Positions 62,060 through 64,000 of a DNA stretch of 64,000 nucleotides are shown here, piece after piece. The stretch is from Streptomyces sp. TRM68416 (GTDB taxonomy: Bacteria > Actinomycetota > Actinomycetes > Streptomycetales > Streptomycetaceae). The position numbers and the translations under genes are program-made. A model generated the notes under the pieces. The model searched no databases, was not told the DNA's origin, and saw nothing but the letters and a program-made list of their open reading frames with translations. The DNA lies in contig NZ_JACVWU010000001.1 of NCBI RefSeq assembly GCF_014596915.1, forward strand, positions 620,001 to 684,000, written 5' to 3'. Position 1 is the first letter of the stretch, and each line of letters starts with the position of its first letter.

Positions 62060-62090
62060 GAGGGGGATCGGGGAGGCATCAGGAGGGGAG

Positions 62091-62131
62091 AGGAGGGGCC
62101 GCCGGGCGGAGGGGACCGGGCGGCCCCTCCT
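62091..62131 (+). terminator. Terminator after the AbiEi-like gene
   Basis: AGGAGGGGCCGCC/GGCGGCCCCTCCT, 13 bp with a 15-nt loop, 31 nt after the stop. Confidence 0.75.
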
Positions 62132-62187
62132 CGTGCGGGCGCGAGCGGGATCACAGGGGCGCGGTAGAGTCGGGAGAGGTTAAGCAA

Positions 62188-62217
62188 GATTCAATCTACG
62201 TAATATCGAATCTACGT
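62188..62217. promoter_or_regulatory. Operator-like repeats before the ATPase gene
   Basis: AATCTACGT occurs at 62193-62201 and 62209-62217 (16-bp spacing), with GATTC/GAATC inverted elements and a TAATAT -10-like box between. This is an A/T-rich island in very GC-rich DNA, 19 nt before the ATG. Confidence 0.5.
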
Positions 62218-62235
62218 TTCTCGGAGCTGTGGCTG

Positions 62236-63663
62236 ATGGAGTTCCAGGGCAGGGCAGCTGATCTCGACTTGCTCTCGCGCCAGCTGGGTGACGTGGTCAA
62301 CAGGAAGGGCGCCACCCGCGGCCGGGCCGTGATCATGACGGGTCGCCGACGGGTCGGAAAGTCCAGGCTGGTACAGGAATTCTGCGACCGCTCCGGGCTC
62401 CCCTACGTCGTGTTCCAGGCGACCCGGGGTCGCAACCCCGCGGCAGAGCGAGCCGACTTCTCGGCGGCGCTCTCCACTCTGCCCGGTGCGGAACTGGTCG
62501 CCGGCCTGCAAGCCACCGACTGGAACCAGGCGCTGCGCTCACTGGCGGTGGCCGTGCCGAACGACTCGCCGAGTATCGCCGTGATCGACGAGGTTCCCTG
62601 GCTCGTGCAAGGAGACAGCGAGTTCGAGGGCGCTCTGCAGACGGTCTGGGACCGCCACCTGTCGGACAAGCCGGTCCTGCTCGTCCTCGTCGGCAGCGAC
62701 GTGTCGGTGATGGAGGCCCTCCAGTCGCATGGCCGGCCGTTCTTCGGGCGTGCGACCAAGATGACGGTCAGGCCGCTCCATCTCGCCGACGTGCAGAGGA
62801 TGACCGCGCTCGGAGCGGCGGAGGCGGTGGACGCGCTGCTGGTCACAGGAGGCTTCCCCGAGATCGTGCAGTCGTGGCGGCCCGGCACGCCCCGAACCGA
62901 ATTCCTGCGCGAGGCGGTGAGCAACCCGCTCTCCCCGCTCCTGGTCGCCGGGGAACTCACCCTGCTCGGCGAGTTCCCCGAGGCGTCCCATGCCCGAGCG
63001 GTACTCGAAGCCGTCGGCAGCGGGGAGCGGACCTTCTCCACCATCGCCGCGCAGGCCGGGGGCGTCGGCGCACTGCCCTCGGGCACACTGACCCCGCTGC
63101 TCAACACCCTGCTGACGAAGCGCGTCCTCGCGACCGACCTGCCCTTGTCGGCCAAGTCGGACACCAAGAACAAGCGCTACCGCATCGCCGACCCGTACCT
63201 GCGATTCTGGCTGGCCTTCCTCCAACGCGGCATTCCCCTCATCGAACGCGGCCGAGGCGATCTCGCCCTGCAACGGATCGAACGCTCCTGGACCACCTGG
63301 CGTGGCCGGGCGATCGAACCGGTGGTCCGCGAGTCACTGCTCCGACTGCTCCCGAACGACGAGTGGCCGGACACCGAGGCCGTCGGCGGCTGGTGGAACC
63401 GCCAGAACAACCCCGAGCTCGACCTCGTGGGCACCGACCGCGAGCCCGTAGCCGGAGCCGTGCACTTCGTGGGCTCGATCAAATGGCTGGAGTCCCAGCC
63501 GTTCGGCCGCCGCGAGTACGACACCCTGGTTCGCGACGCCCTCGCCGTACCCGGCACCGGTCCGGGCACCCCGCTCGTGGCCGTGTCCCGCGCCGGAGTC
63601 GTGGAGGGCCTGCCGTTGGCGGCCCACTGGGGGCCGGAAGACTTGGTCGAGGCCTGGCGATAG
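62236..63663 (+). CDS. AAA-type ATPase with DUF234 C-terminus (archaeal-type ATPase family)
   Basis: 475 residues. MTGRRRVGKSRLVQEF near residue 35 is the P-loop; IAVIDEVPWLVQ near 115 is Walker B; LVLVGSDVSVME is the sensor region. A winged helix (about 250-310) precedes the DUF234 domain (about 320-440), which begins YRIADPYLRFWLAF and has the D/E-rich NNPELDLVG core like a PD-(D/E)xK nuclease fold. These ATPases are widespread but uncharacterised, often on mobile or accessory DNA. GGAG lies about 10 nt before the ATG. Next gene vapB. Confidence 0.8.
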   Translation: MEFQGRAADLDLLSRQLGDVVNRKGATRGRAVIMTGRRRVGKSRLVQEFCDRSGLPYVVFQATRGRNPAAERADFSAALSTLPGAELVAGLQATDWNQALRSLAVAVPNDSPSIAVIDEVPWLVQGDSEFEGALQTVWDRHLSDKPVLLVLVGSDVSVMEALQSHGRPFFGRATKMTVRPLHLADVQRMTALGAAEAVDALLVTGGFPEIVQSWRPGTPRTEFLREAVSNPLSPLLVAGELTLLGEFPEASHARAVLEAVGSGERTFSTIAAQAGGVGALPSGTLTPLLNTLLTKRVLATDLPLSAKSDTKNKRYRIADPYLRFWLAFLQRGIPLIERGRGDLALQRIERSWTTWRGRAIEPVVRESLLRLLPNDEWPDTEAVGGWWNRQNNPELDLVGTDREPVAGAVHFVGSIKWLESQPFGRREYDTLVRDALAVPGTGPGTPLVAVSRAGVVEGLPLAAHWGPEDLVEAWR

Positions 63664-63714
63664 GCATCCGGCTACACGGCTCGACGGAGCCATCCGCACC
63701 GAATACAGTCGATC

Positions 63715-63747
63715 TTGTATACCGATATAAGGCATTGTATATATCGG
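63715..63747. promoter_or_regulatory. Putative VapB operator/promoter
   Basis: TTGTATA occurs at 63715 and 63735 (20-bp, two-turn spacing). CCGATAT (63722-63728) and ATATCGG (63741-63747) form a 7-bp inverted repeat. The AT-rich block ends 10 nt before the vapB ATG, the place of autoregulation in vapBC operons. Confidence 0.6.
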
Positions 63748-63756
63748 GGAGCCCTT

Positions 63757-63987
63757 ATGAGCCGCACAGTCATCGACCTCGACGACGAGGCGCTGGAGGA
63801 AGCCGCCAGAGAACTCGGCACCACCACCAAGCGCGACACCATCAACACGGCCCTGCGCGAGGTCACGGCACGCTACCGACGGCTGCGCGCGCTGGACGAG
63901 GCCCGAACGCTGACAGCCGAAGGCGCCCTGGACATCGACCTCCTCCTGGACAAGAGCAAGTACCGCGCTACGGGAGCGGATGAGTGA
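63757..63987 (+). CDS. vapB: VapB-type antitoxin
   Basis: 76 residues. SRTVIDLDDEALEEAARELG, then TTTKRDTINTALRE, is the ribbon-helix-helix DNA-binding domain of VapB antitoxins (VapB2/5-like). The C-terminal acidic and hydrophobic tail (LDIDLLLDKSKY) would block the toxin active site. GGGGAG lies 5 nt before the ATG. It overlaps the next start by 4 nt (GTGA), the usual vapBC coupling. Confidence 0.85.
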   Translation: MSRTVIDLDDEALEEAARELGTTTKRDTINTALREVTARYRRLRALDEARTLTAEGALDIDLLLDKSKYRATGADE

Positions 63988-64000
63988 ACGTCGCCGACTA
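63984..64000 (+). CDS. vapC: VapC-type toxin, 5' fragment only
   Basis: The window ends 17 nt into this gene. GTG AAC GTC GCC GAC TA starts VNVADY, the common opening of VapC PIN-domain ribonucleases (next expected: hydrophobic strand and the first catalytic Asp). It overlaps the vapB stop. Identity rests mostly on the partner. Confidence 0.6.

Noticed and set aside
61144..62235. A long open frame reading through the AbiEi-like gene into the ATPase, as a fusion protein
   Set aside because: Residues before the ATPase domain are Arg/Gly/Pro-rich out-of-frame translation of the upstream gene; a terminator and a fresh ribosome binding site precede the true start.
62236..63663. DUF234 ATPase as transposition or IS-linked protein
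   Set aside because: No inverted terminal repeats or target duplications were found around it.
1..64000. CRISPR array or biosynthetic gene cluster
   Set aside because: No regularly spaced repeat series and no PKS, NRPS or terpene-cyclase-like genes were found.

Overview
The window is very GC-rich with strong third-position GC bias, frequent GTG starts and almost only intergenic hairpins as low-complexity sequence. Gene content and order (obg-rpmA-rplU-rne; mreB-mreC-mreD-pbp2-rodA; ndk-folC-valS; tig-clpP1-clpP2-clpX; an Eis-like acetyltransferase, sodF, pepN) match the chromosomal core of Streptomyces, close to the S. coelicolor SCO259x-SCO264x segment. That assignment is from memory of the gene order, not from a search.

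Layout. (1) 35-10201: an envelope-polymer block with two paralogous TagF-like polymerases (one + strand, one - strand), a family 2 glycosyltransferase, a fused cytidylyltransferase-SDR enzyme of the CDP-ribitol type, a sulfotransferase-like protein and a Tat-exported PhoD phosphodiesterase. (2) 10726-18199: ObgE, L27, L21, a very large RNase E/G and a DUF2344 protein. (3) 18248-22279: a repeat-rich membrane protein, a small membrane-anchored protein and a TIGR03960-type radical SAM protein whose 3' end is present twice, about 0.9 kb apart, as if DNA had been inserted there. (4) 22360-30386: CYTH/CHAD protein, then the elongation/spore-wall cluster rodA-pbp2-mreD-mreC-mreB. (5) 30643-41574: ndk, DUF4233, folC, valS, a Pro/Gln/Tyr-rich membrane protein, clpX, clpP2, clpP1 (with ClgR-box-like sites) and tig. 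(6) 41749-42022: tRNA-Pro(TGG) on the - strand and tRNA-Gly(TCC) on the + strand. (7) 42116-60815: mixed housekeeping and signalling genes: zinc-ribbon and small membrane proteins, an acyltransferase behind a perfect 26-bp palindrome, a SpoIIE-type phosphatase overlapping a small HD hydrolase of the ppGpp-hydrolase type, Eis-like GNAT, Nei-type glycosylase, RpiB, a PASTA-less Ser/Thr kinase, an LPKTG surface protein, BioY, an amino acid permease with a structured leader, SodF behind a perfect Nur box, a DUF574 methyltransferase, a DsbA-fold oxidoreductase and PepN. (8) 61022-64000: a small accessory end with an AbiEi-like/nuclease-fold protein, a DUF234 ATPase with an AT-richer operator-like region, and a vapBC toxin-antitoxin pair cut by the window edge.

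Functional logic. Blocks 1 and 4 both concern cell and spore envelope building (wall glycopolymer synthesis and decoration; lateral or spore-wall peptidoglycan synthesis). Blocks 2 and 5 are ribosome assembly, RNA turnover, protein folding and proteolysis. The most unusual observations are the displaced radical SAM 3' end, the PVG-repeat membrane protein, the symmetric basic repeats flanking the RNase E core, the phosphatase-alarmone hydrolase overlap, the 26-bp palindrome and the accessory cluster at the right end. No CRISPR array, rRNA, complete insertion sequence or replication origin was seen.
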